Below are positions 54,898-64,000 of a DNA stretch of 64,000 nucleotides, piece after piece. The stretch comes from Clytia hemisphaerica (Eukaryota > Cnidaria > Hydrozoa > Leptothecata > Clytiidae). The position numbers were made by a program, and so were the translations under genes. The stretch lies in contig CACVBU010001363.1 in assembly GCA_902728285.1 (NCBI GenBank), positions 62,001 to 126,000 of the forward strand, written 5' to 3'. The notes beneath the pieces are model-generated. The model was not told the DNA's origin, ran no database searches, and worked only from the letters and a program-made list of their open reading frames with translations. Numbering within the stretch: position 1 is the first letter of the stretch; each line of letters begins with the position of its first letter.

Positions 54898-57800
54898 TCA
54901 ATAAACAGGTCCTTCTTCACCATCCTCGTCATCTCCATACTTATCTCCACCATCATTGTAATAATCGAAATTGTAATCATTCTCCTGCAATAAAGTATAT
55001 ACGTTAAGTTAGAGCTGAGATTGATCGTGTGTTTGTGTTTGGCTCTCGAAGGGAATAATAGGAATAATCTTATTGGTTGAGAAGTATCTTTATCTGTTAT
55101 CTTGTAAAAATAATGCTCAGTGTATTAAACAAAATTAGGCCTTTCTCTTGCCCTTGGAACATTTCAACTTTGAGAATTTCGTGAAAATTAGCGTTTTTTA
55201 AGAAGAAGTCGTTGCAGTATCAATCTTTGCAAAATTCGCTTTCCCGTGAAAATAATTAACATTTTTGTTTTTTTGGGACCTTTGGGGCTCAAGGTACCCT
55301 TTGACTTCAAAAAATCCAAAATTTGCGAATTGACCGTTGACAACATTACGGGGTAAAGGGACCCAATGACGTCATGGGTTTAGGAACAACTTCAAAATGC
55401 GATATCTCGAGTTTGAAGTATCATGTACCAAATCTTCTTCGCCGACTGAAAAGATAACGCGAAGTTCGGTTTGTTACAGTTAGGCAACATTCCGTGTCTC
55501 TATATAATCCTAGTCTATAGAATTCCTTTCGCTTTGCGAACATGCCTCATTCTCCGTACGTAATCACTTTTACGATTTATATCTTGACAACATTTTTGTT
55601 AGCCTCTTCAATTTCAATTGATACCGCTAAGAAATTCACTTCAAGGAGAAGATTTAGGACCACATGAAGAATCGATGATGCTCAGCTGTTGGGTATTAAA
55701 TCTAATCTCATGAGAGATCATCCATTATGTACACACCACGCTTTGCTTTAAAGGGATGCAGCAACTGTGTTGTTTATTGCTTACAAACGATGGCAAACGA
55801 GAGTGCGTTTTAGAGGGGTTTATCTAAAGAATCCTACATTTATCAAAAATAGACAAAAAGTGCGTTTTAATGCGATAAATATAATATTAATTAAATATTA
55901 AAATTTGGATGAAATTGTCAAAGCGGTCCATCAGCCTGGACAAATTCTCTTTCGGAGCAATGGCCTTTAGAGTGTATACGTAACAGTCAGGATCTGCTTT
56001 AGAGCTGCTTATATTAAATTACGAAGACGTTTGTCAAAAGACACAAAATATATTCAACTTATTATATGGTTGCTGGGATAAACACGGATTAAGAAATGAA
56101 TAGATGCAGTAAGAGAAATGTGGGTGATACATTTTGTCTGAACTTAATAACTTCTTAATGAGCAGTATTGTGATAAGCAAAAGGATCGATCAATTCATCA
56201 GATATTATATATTTTGTCTAAACTTAATACCTTCTTTAGTAAAAACTTCTTAATGAGCGGTACTGTGATGAGCTCGATTAATAAGGATCGATCAATACAT
56301 CAGATATTATATAATCATAATGAACTGATATCCTGATTACGTTAGTTAAAGAAAATAGTTCAGACATGAACATTGTCGAAGAGGGCAAGATGGTGACCTG
56401 AAAGTAAAATCTGAAACGATAATGGCTTCAGCGAATATTGGATTACAAACAAAATATCCGACACAACAACAGAAGAACGGTTTCAAACAGCAACTCTTAC
56501 GTGAGAAATCTACCAAATGCTTACTTGATTTATTTCATCAAAAGTTTTCAACAAATCCAACGACATTGTATCAAGAGTTGTCACAGACAAAACACAAGAA
56601 AGAGTTGGATAAATTGAAAAAGAAAGGGGTACTGAAAAACGACCAGTACGATCAAGTCTTTCCACAATCTCAGCAAACAGATTCAACACAATTTGATATC
56701 ACTTTGCTTTTTCTTTTGATACGAACATTATGTGGTTGCAAGGCACCTTCCAATGGTTGGGATAAAGAACCAGATGTCAACGATATTGATGACATTGCAA
56801 ATGCTCTTCGATTGAAACTCGAAAGAAATCGAATGCAGCATGGTCAGGTATCAATCTCCACAGTAGAGTATCGAAAGTCCTTCAGATATCTGGAAAAACC
56901 ATTACTAGCTTTAGGATGCCCTCAAAACGAACTGAATAACTTGTTACCGTCTTTTGAATATGACCTTTCACCAGCAAACCAAAGCTTTATCGGGAGACAA
57001 AACGAATTGGGCGAAATTTATCAACATTTAAATGTTAACAACAAATCTAATGTGGTGATTTCTGGTATCCCAGGTGTCGGTAAAAGTGAACTTGCAAAAC
57101 AATATTACGTCATCAATAAAACTAATTACGATCACGTGATTTGGGTTAATGTCGATAACATCAAAGATATATTCACGAACATCGCCTCTATCCTCCAATT
57201 TCACGAAAAAACCAACGTCAAAATCATTGTGAACCTTCTGAAGACGTACTTTATGAATGAAAGAGTGCTTTACATTTACGATAACTGCACTGATGTTGGC
57301 CAATTGAGCGATTACTTGGACCTCTCTCAACACAATATCATCACAACACAAATAAAACATTGGGGACAAGGATTTGAATTCATTCCATTGGAGAACTGGG
57401 CTCAACCAATAGCAATCCAGTTTTTAAAAGACCATCTACCTACACCTAGCATCCAGGATATAACGAAACTGACAGACGAATTAGAATGTCATCCATTAGG
57501 ACTTCAACATGCGGTGGCAACAATACATCAAACTGGAATGTCTGTGGCTGAATACCTAACAGATCTCCAAGAAGATAAAGGTGATGTTTTGTCTCAAAGG
57601 GTTGCTCTTGGCTTGGGAATCAACACTTCAGTACTCGCTTCTTTCTTAAAAACCATCAAGAGAATTGAGAAAAACAATCCAGAAGCCATTGAACTTTTAT
57701 CAGTTGTCGGTATTCTAGACGGTTCTTGCATGAAAGAAGAGTTTCTTGAAAGATGTTACAAACGGAAGAGAGAATATAACAAAGTCAAACAAATTTTGAC

Positions 57801-60800
57801 TAGCTATTCCATCGTTGAAAGAAACGAAAGGATCGTCGAGTTCACTCATAAAAAAGTGAATTATTTGACTATTCATTCTTTGTACCAAGAGGCTATCAAA
57901 ATTTATATAATACAGAAAAATCGGAAAAGACATACTATCCAAAAGCTTATTGCAATGGCAGGGAAAAACCTTACGATTCAACATGATTATAATGAAGAAA
58001 AAATTCTTTGGTATAATCAAATTATGTTCATTTATAAGCAACCATGTTATCGGGATACTTTGCTGCAATTCTTATCCGATGATTTCTTTGTCGTTGGAAC
58101 TATGATGACAATGCTCAACTTCGTCGACAAGTTTGTTATTTTAAGTTATATTTATAATTTTAAGAAAAATGATCAATCTCATCCAGTGCCTTATCTTATT
58201 GAACTGGGTTTTCTGCGAGATAAGCGTATTGAAAACGAACAATCAAGGAAAGCTGAATATATACTGTCAGCACTGGACAGTTTGGAAGCGAGGATTCTTT
58301 TAAACGTTCCATCATCGACGGCTAAAGATCGTTTATTGATTTTTCTGTACGCAAATCGTGAACTTTATTCACCAGAAAGTCATTATCAAACCAACAATAG
58401 CTTTAATGAAATGGTTTTGATGAAAAATGGACATTGGAAGAAAGCTTTGGAATGTATTAAGAAAATATTCTTTACTTCAAGAGAAACATTTTTGGTAAGC
58501 ATTTGTTACAAAGAGTTGGGAGAGTATGATAAAGCGTTGGAATTACTCTTCAAAATACCAGAGTTAGATGATGATAATCCATATGGAACCAATAGCAAGG
58601 TTCAAATTGCCTGTTGTAAGATCTTGAAAGGGAAAGTCGAAGAAGGTCTTGAAATTATCGAATCATTGGATTTATCAAGTTCGTATGACTCATTTCGTGA
58701 CATTGGCCGTGCCCTTTATGACGTCAATTTGCTTGAACAGAGTAAAGGCTATTTCAAGAAATGGCTTGCAGTACGCTGCACACATTACGATCTGGATGCT
58801 TTTTGTAAAATGACCATCTTGCAGTGTACTACTACGGGGACTACCACTAGGGAACACATAGTCGCAATGCTCCAATACAATCTTTCTGTGTTTTCACCTT
58901 ATGTATTTTGTCGTCCAAGTCGGGTGAAACTGTTAATTTATTGTCATTTGATTGACCAAAACAAAGTCGAAGAAGCGAGGGAGTATTTACAAACTGAAGT
59001 ATCACCAGAAATAGATAACCAAAAATACACCGGGAACTTATTTCGTGAAACTTTAATGCTTGCTGAACATTGGGAGAAAAATGAAGAATTTAGAAAAGCA
59101 TTGATTTTGTATCGAATGATCAAAAGTTTCGAAGGCAAGATTTGCAACCATGAGAACATCATTGAAGACGTTGATTCAGATATTTTTAAAAATGCAGAAG
59201 TCAAAATAAACAACTTTTAATAAACTACTTGCTTTTGCCTTTTGATTTGTTATTTAATATTTTTCATGCACTAAAGTTTTCAGCATCTATATAAAGCTGT
59301 TTATTCTTTAGGGTAGATCTAATGTCCATTATATAATATAATTAAGGTTACTTTATCATACTATCAAAAGTTGAAATGAAATTATCACAAGCTACATGTG
59401 AGATGAATAACCGGAAAGTATCGGTAACTCCGAAAATTCGAGTGCTTCACTTTTTGACCTGTTAGTTAATCAATAATTACATTTTGAAAGTAGCTTTAGC
59501 TGCACTTTTAGTATTATATCTTATTTGGGAATACAAAATTACTAATTGTACTGAAATTCTTGTTTTCTTTGAGTTATAATGGCTCGATATCACCACTCTT
59601 CATTTTTTAGTCTGATAAATAAGGACATCTTCCCCGGACTGAAAATTCGCTTTGTTTTCTCCATCATCATTTGTACACAGTATCAAAAATAGAATTATGA
59701 GTTAATGAACATAAACATAGTTTTTAATTATCATTAGTTCCTTATTGAGGAAGTGTTCTGCTCTATAATCTTAATTATAAGAACAATTGTCAAAGCGTTC
59801 TTTTAAAGTGAAAAAATTCTCCAATACGTATTTTTCGTTGTCAAATTTCGTACAAACACACGAGTAAGATACAAGAGAAATTCGTGAGTGTCAAGGGTCG
59901 CGTATTAAGAGGCAGAAAGAAGGCCATTAATGAAACGAAAAATGTCACAAGACTATACTATAACTGAAAAAGAAATTTCTAATTTTGACTTTCAACAGCT
60001 TTAAGAGATAATCGATTAAGTGAAATGGCACGAGAGAGAGGGGACCATCATCGTTGAATAACGGAAACTAATACAAAAACAATCTTTTTCCTGTTGTACA
60101 CGCTTTTTTAATAAGAATAGTGTATTTGGCTGAGGGTGAGCATTAATTATTCTTATTTTTCTATTTTTCTAAACAATAGGCCTATTGTTCTAACTCTGAA
60201 ATTTCACAATGATAATCTTATGTAAGTTATTCTTATAAAAAAAACGTGTATGATTTCTAGAAAGAAAAGAAAAAGGAATTAATAGACAATAGTTGATGAC
60301 TGGAGAAAAACAACAAATGAAAGGTAAAAGTAAACAACAACAAAAGGCAACCTCTTGAAAAGGATTGAAAAAGATTGCTCTCCCCACCCAAACAGAAACA
60401 ATAAAATAACTTGAAACAAGGATATTTATGTTTTTTTAAAACCTCCTCAAAGTCATCATCTTCTTCATAAACAACTTCTTGTTCATCTTCCTTCGTACCC
60501 TCTGTCGCACCCTTATCACCACCTGTCTTCTCTAGCACCTACAAAAAGATAAGAGGGGAAAAGGGTTAGATCACTGCAGTATCCTTTAATTCAGTAGCTT
60601 CAAATATTTAGCTGAAAGCAATTATTCGTGTAATACGTCATGTCAAAGTTTTATAATCATTTTGCCCATCTTTTCAACTTTAAAGAATATTACCTCTAGC
60701 CTTTTGAGGACCTCTTTACCATCTACTGCTGTGTTTGGTAGTTTGGTCGAGGAAGATACATTCACCTTGGCTGAAATTAAAGCAAAACTAAATGAAAATC

Positions 60801-62547
60801 AGCAGTTTCAAAGAACAACAAACAGAATTGTAGAAACATTCATATATCCACTGAAAAAACGCTATCAGTTTCATACGAAATGTATTTTAATGATAACATT
60901 GCAAAATGGACTGAGAAAATCTTACCACCACGCTTGGATAGCTTCCTCACTTTTGCTGGTTTCAATTCTCCGGGAATAAAATTCCAATCTTAAAATTTGA
61001 ACAACAAATCATTAATAAACAATTTGAATAATCACTCAACTTATTTATCGGGTAAGCCTACAGTGCAACTATGAATTGCAGCATTACTCCATCAAAAGAT
61101 TTAAATGCCCTAGAATATGGCTTGTTGTAGCTGAAAACTTTCTAACTTTTTACATGTTTATTCCACCAAAGGAAGGAAAGTTTATCTTTTATTTCTTTAT
61201 CTTCCATCTACACAATAATTTTCAGAATAATGTCTGTTTCATTGTAAATTAAAATGCTTTAAGTTGTTTTTAGCGGATTCGAATTGCATTATTCCTCTTA
61301 AAATCGTATTCAAAAGAAACCCATTATTCTGGTACCTGGTGTCCAAGTCTCTGTTGCATCACCTTTAGCTTGATTCTGCTTATATCGATCAGTGTAGCGC
61401 ACGATGTCTAAAGAAGAAACATCCCAAAATCAAAACAATTACAAAATCAAAAATTACAAAGCAGAACTTTAACATTTTATACATCTCATTGATTTCAAGC
61501 AGTTTTAAAGGACATTTGGAAAAATTCAAAGCTCTTAAAATCTATCTAGTACAATGTAACTTATTAAAAGATTCATGAATATAAACTTTGTAAAGAAGTT
61601 AAGAAAAACCACTTTCAGCACCTCGCTTTATGGTTTTCGGCTTCAGATAGAATGGTGAATCTCTAATACTGCCACGATATTCTTGACTCAGTGCTAACAA
61701 GTATTCATCAACCTCAGTGGAGAGAAGAGGGGTGGGTCTTTGATTTAACGGCTGAAATAAAGAGAAAAAAACATAATATAAAAGGGGTTACGCGCAATGA
61801 TCTGTTCGCAAGTGAATGAATTTTCGGCATCCCGGCTGTCATCGCTACTAATAGACCTTTTCATAAATTACGTTACAAGCATCACTTGCCTCGTTTTGAA
61901 ATTAGTGTCATGGTGATTAACTCCCAGCGGATTTTATTAAAACTACTTTTTATTCATTAAAAAGTCATTAAATGTCTCAAGGGGCATAATAACCATGGTA
62001 ATTATTTGAATAAGAGGCAAGTGATGTTCGTGACGTAATTTATGAAAAGGTCTATCCCCACAATCATTTCTAATAATGATCATTCGGCAAATTTAACAAA
62101 AACAGTAAAATGAAAAATTGCCTTTTACATTTTCATGTGTTTAAAAATTAAGTTCTTCCAACATCCCAATGCACCAAATTAAATCCTCACAAAAAATTCA
62201 TTATAGATCAATCTAGGCAAGAATTAATCTACAGGTAAAATATGCCAAAAAAGCTGGTAGCAAAGAATGATGCAGCGTAGCAGCAATGAAGACGAAAACA
62301 TAATTCAAACGAAATCTCTTTTGCTAGAACTCGTTTCCAATTTTTAAAAATAAAAATTCAAGACATTCCACTTCAATTGCTTTGTACCAGAACAATACTA
62401 TTTTCAAAGAGCTAAAACACTTACAGGGTAAAGAGGTGGAGGTTGAATATTAGCCTTTGGTAATCCTTCTCCAGCACTGAAACCAAGACGGCTGACATCA
62501 AAACTCATGGAAGCTTTGCCTCTTCCTTTGCCTCCTCTTCCTGCCAT
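54898..62547 (-). CDS. POLR3G: RNA polymerase III subunit RPC7 homologue, seven exons
   Basis: A subunit of the Pol III-specific RPC3-RPC6-RPC7 initiation trimer, nuclear. Exons on the minus strand, all phases agreeing: 62547-62425, 61751-61622, 61407-61336, 60988-60926, 60770-60694, 60538-60443 and 54984-54898; total 215 residues (human POLR3G 223). N-terminus MAGRGGKGRGKASMSFDVS, with GFSAGEGLPKANIQPPPLYP matching the conserved GFSKGE...PPPLFP. Then TEVDEYLLALSQEYRGSIRD with SPFYL, VRYTDRY, WNFIPGELKPAKVRKL and the acidic C-terminus EEDDDFEE and ENDYNFDYYNDGGDKYGDD, the family's ENDYxxxYFxDGDDxG tail. Exon 6 has a weak donor (gttttaa), which may make use of the last exon variable. The last intron, about 5.5 kb, contains an antisense NLR-like gene. 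Confidence 0.9.
54985..56421. other. Left part of POLR3G's last intron
   Basis: No coding signal. Near 56190-56310 a block of about 90 bp ('catcagatattatat' and 'acttaataac/ccttct') is directly repeated, shortly upstream of the NB-ARC gene. A 'gacgtcatggg' CRE-like word lies at about 55371. Confidence 0.4.
56422..59220 (+). CDS. HEPN-NB-ARC-TPR STAND protein (NLR-like), nested in a POLR3G intron
   Basis: A 932-residue intronless protein. Residues 30-170 form a DZIP3-like HEPN domain: FDITLLFLLIRTLCG, GWDKEPDVNDIDDIANALR and LERNRMQHG, which keeps the HEPN R-x4-H motif (R135, H140), the RNase catalytic pair in active HEPN proteins. The STAND/NB-ARC ATPase starts with SFIGRQNELGEI (189-199), then P-loop GIPGVGKSELA (K221, S222), Walker B VLYIYDN (D287), sensor-like NIITTQ (305-310) and the GLPL-like HPLGLQHA (357-364). 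A winged-helix-like part with TIHSLYQEAI follows. From about residue 665 come degenerate TPRs (WKKALECIKK, LGEYDKALELL). This is the layout of metazoan innate-immune and death-signalling receptors: a sensor TPR, an oligomerising ATPase and an N-terminal effector. The function is inferred. The frame is intact. Confidence 0.87.
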   Translation: MASANIGLQTKYPTQQQKNGFKQQLLREKSTKCLLDLFHQKFSTNPTTLYQELSQTKHKKELDKLKKKGVLKNDQYDQVFPQSQQTDSTQFDITLLFLLIRTLCGCKAPSNGWDKEPDVNDIDDIANALRLKLERNRMQHGQVSISTVEYRKSFRYLEKPLLALGCPQNELNNLLPSFEYDLSPANQSFIGRQNELGEIYQHLNVNNKSNVVISGIPGVGKSELAKQYYVINKTNYDHVIWVNVDNIKDIFTNIASILQFHEKTNVKIIVNLLKTYFMNERVLYIYDNCTDVGQLSDYLDLSQHNIITTQIKHWGQGFEFIPLENWAQPIAIQFLKDHLPTPSIQDITKLTDELECHPLGLQHAVATIHQTGMSVAEYLTDLQEDKGDVLSQRVALGLGINTSVLASFLKTIKRIEKNNPEAIELLSVVGILDGSCMKEEFLERCYKRKREYNKVKQILTSYSIVERNERIVEFTHKKVNYLTIHSLYQEAIKIYIIQKNRKRHTIQKLIAMAGKNLTIQHDYNEEKILWYNQIMFIYKQPCYRDTLLQFLSDDFFVVGTMMTMLNFVDKFVILSYIYNFKKNDQSHPVPYLIELGFLRDKRIENEQSRKAEYILSALDSLEARILLNVPSSTAKDRLLIFLYANRELYSPESHYQTNNSFNEMVLMKNGHWKKALECIKKIFFTSRETFLVSICYKELGEYDKALELLFKIPELDDDNPYGTNSKVQIACCKILKGKVEEGLEIIESLDLSSSYDSFRDIGRALYDVNLLEQSKGYFKKWLAVRCTHYDLDAFCKMTILQCTTTGTTTREHIVAMLQYNLSVFSPYVFCRPSRVKLLIYCHLIDQNKVEEAREYLQTEVSPEIDNQKYTGNLFRETLMLAEHWEKNEEFRKALILYRMIKSFEGKICNHENIIEDVDSDIFKNAEVKINNF
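59221..60098. other. Right part of the POLR3G intron, no gene
   Basis: The 3' UTR of the nested gene should lie at its left end (AATAAA-like at 59218-59224). The rest is AT-rich with no feature seen. Confidence 0.4.
60099..60248. mobile_element. TA-MITE (CACGCT T-run ATAAGAA ends), short copy
   Basis: 150 bp, ends cacgcttttttaataagaat and attcttataaaaaaaacgtg, with TA on both sides (60097-60098, 60249-60250). The interior differs from the longer copies. In the last intron of POLR3G. Confidence 0.78.
61854..62052. mobile_element. TA-flanked MITE with about 40-bp inverted ends, POLR3G intron 1
   Basis: 199 bp. Left gaccttttcataaattacgt and right acgtaatttatgaaaaggtc are perfect, and pairing extends through 'catcacttgcctc' and 'gaggcaagtgatg'. 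TA lies on both sides (61852-61853, 62053-62054). Confidence 0.82.
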
Positions 62548-62856
62548 TACCTCCTTTTATGATTTAAAGTAATTTCTATTATGTTTTTATACTTTCTTCT
62601 AAAACAAATGAATATACTGTAAAACAAAGCTGTAATAGTTTTCAAGTGACACAGATTGTGTGAGCAGAACTCGTTAATAAGGCAAGACTTTAATTTAGTT
62701 TAGAGATTCAAACAACAAGGTCCCTCATTGGTCATTTATCAAATTTTAAGATGTCAATCAATAAAATTAAATCAGACATGCAGAGATATCTACTACGATA
62801 TAAAGAATCAAAAAAATATTTACATTCATAATAAATTTATCATCTAAAAAATCAAA

Positions 62857-63112
62857 TCACGATTTGGTTTTCTTTTTGATGTCACCAAATTTCTTCTTTT
62901 TTTTGTTTTTTTCATCACCTTTATTTTTACTGGCAAGAATTTCTTTAGCTCTTGGATCTTTGGGATGTATGCCAAGTTTTTCAATATACATCATATTAAT
63001 CTTTTGTTTCTTTTTGTGTTCTTCTTTCTTCACTTTTTCCGTTCGGATTCGTTCTTTATACTCATTGATCCATTGTGGCATCATCTTCATATTCTCTTCA
63101 ATTTTTATCAGT
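62857..63112 (-). CDS. GADD45GIP1: GADD45GIP1/CRIF1 (mitoribosomal mL64) homologue, last exon, partial
   Basis: The last coding exon, 85 codons with stop, beginning after the acceptor tttcaaag at 63113. It reads LIKIEENMKMMPQWINEYKE, then a Lys/Glu-rich coiled coil, then EKLGIHPKDPRAKEILAS and a basic tail ending KKKTKS. The pattern IExNMxxMPxxIxxxxxxxR and the G(x)HPxDPR block before a short Lys-rich end are those of GADD45GIP1, a subunit of the large mitochondrial ribosome needed for synthesis of oxidative phosphorylation subunits. Upstream exons were not found in the remaining 900 bp and presumably lie beyond the window. The start codon is therefore not in view; the in-frame extension to 63180 is intronic. 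Confidence 0.72.
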
Positions 63113-64000
63113 CTTTGAAAATAAAAACGATCATTAGTTATTATACTACTTATCAGGAACATTTTATTTGTCCCAAACACGGTTCCTCCGTATTATCGAC
63201 TTCTTGATGCTTACTGATATTATAGGATAATACCCTGGCATTGTCTGCTTTTCGAATGATGCGAAAGATTAAGTAATACAAAATCAAAACGTCATATTAC
63301 ATTTGTTCCTGGATTTGAAAGGATTGCATACCGTTCAACTTTGCAATATCAGATTTTTTCATGACATATTGTTTTGTGAAGTTCCCCCTATGAGAGAGGG
63401 AACTTGCATACACCAGGGTATTCTTTGGGGTCTATCAGTGACGTAAAAAAAGCCTGGGATACACGGGGACAAGGTTCGATCTGTCCTTAAGAGTTAAATT
63501 CTTAAGACATACGCTATAGACACTTCTTATTATCAATTAATGACTATTGAGTTGGAGTCGTATAGTTCATCGAAACATTTGTTTAATTTCAAATTGAGCC
63601 AAATTGAAAAGTGGTCAACCAAAACACAAAATCAAAAGTCTTACAAACAAAATAAGTAACTGTGATTTTTTTTAAAAATAACCCTTAAATTTTCCTATTT
63701 CAACTTTTAAATCAACCGAGTCGCACTTTTAGACTCTGTAATCAGGTGATTATATCGAAACACAACTAGTGATGTTTGTCACGGAAGGACAAGTGTNTTT
63801 CCTTCCGTGACACTTTCACCTTGTCTTTCCGTGACGGATTAAAAATATCTTGTTATTTTTAGAAATCTTGAACTTCAATGGGTCTAGAACCATTTGGGAA
63901 CCAGCTCAACCCTGTATGGAGCTCAGAATAAGCTTAACTAAGGCTCCAGTACAGCGATGTAACATGGCTGGAACCCCCCCTGGCCGCAGGGGGGGGCTAA
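63113..64000. other. Probable intron and repeats at the window end
   Basis: No coding exon recognised. Contains the short inverted repeat at 63779-63834 and G/C runs in the last 30 bases (accccccc and gggggggg), which resemble the tips of the GC-tipped MITE family. Confidence 0.35.
63779..63834. repeat. Hairpin-forming repeat with an unresolved base
   Basis: tcacggaaggacaag is followed within 40 bases by two inverted matches, ccttccgtgac and cttgtctttccgtgac. The single N of the window (63797) lies in the loop. Confidence 0.6.

Noticed and set aside
62857-63207. Phe/Ser-rich plus-strand frames opposite GADD45GIP1
   Set aside because: Antisense shadows of the Lys-rich coding exon.

Overview
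The window is nuclear DNA of an animal. The genes have GT-AG introns and encode metazoan families: UBE3A, IPPK, POLR3G, NEPRO and GADD45GIP1 homologues, intronless rhodopsin-like GPCRs, a small secreted chitin-binding-type protein and a HEPN/NB-ARC/TPR protein. The DNA is AT-rich with moderately long introns and is crowded with short inverted-repeat transposons. This suits a non-vertebrate animal such as a cnidarian, but I cannot prove the phylum from the sequence alone.

Layout. 0.4-1.9 kb: intronless MFS transporter (+). 2-10 kb: no host gene; a decayed LINE 3' end, two GC-tipped hAT-like MITEs and a 3.5 kb foldback element. 10.85-11.8 kb: GPCR (+). 12-20 kb: MITEs, a RING-finger membrane protein (-) and a tRNA-derived sequence split by a MITE. 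20.2-21.5 kb: intronless IPPK (+). 22.3-30.35 kb: nine-exon UBE3A-type HECT ligase (+), whose fifth intron holds a complete GPCR gene on the opposite strand. 32.5-34.8 kb: Myb/SANT-like factor (-). 36.2-41.6 kb: two head-to-head copies of a four-exon secreted protein gene with a conserved core promoter. 42.2-54.2 kb: a NEPRO homologue (-) followed by low-complexity exons that may be its C-terminus; one NEPRO intron carries a 3.15 kb foldback transposon with minisatellite arms and a perfect 9-bp target duplication. 54.9-62.5 kb: seven-exon POLR3G (-), whose 5.5 kb last intron holds an intact 932-residue HEPN-NB-ARC-TPR gene on the opposite strand. 62.86-63.1 kb: last exon of a GADD45GIP1 homologue (-), cut by the window end.

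The housekeeping genes serve unrelated pathways: ubiquitin ligation, inositol phosphates, Pol III transcription, nucleolar function and mitochondrial ribosomes. There is no operon-like logic. The themes that recur are intronless genes nested antisense in introns of housekeeping genes, and repeated insertion of several DNA transposon families into each other and into introns. Exon boundaries were read by eye from GT-AG signals, phase continuity and family similarity; no search was run.
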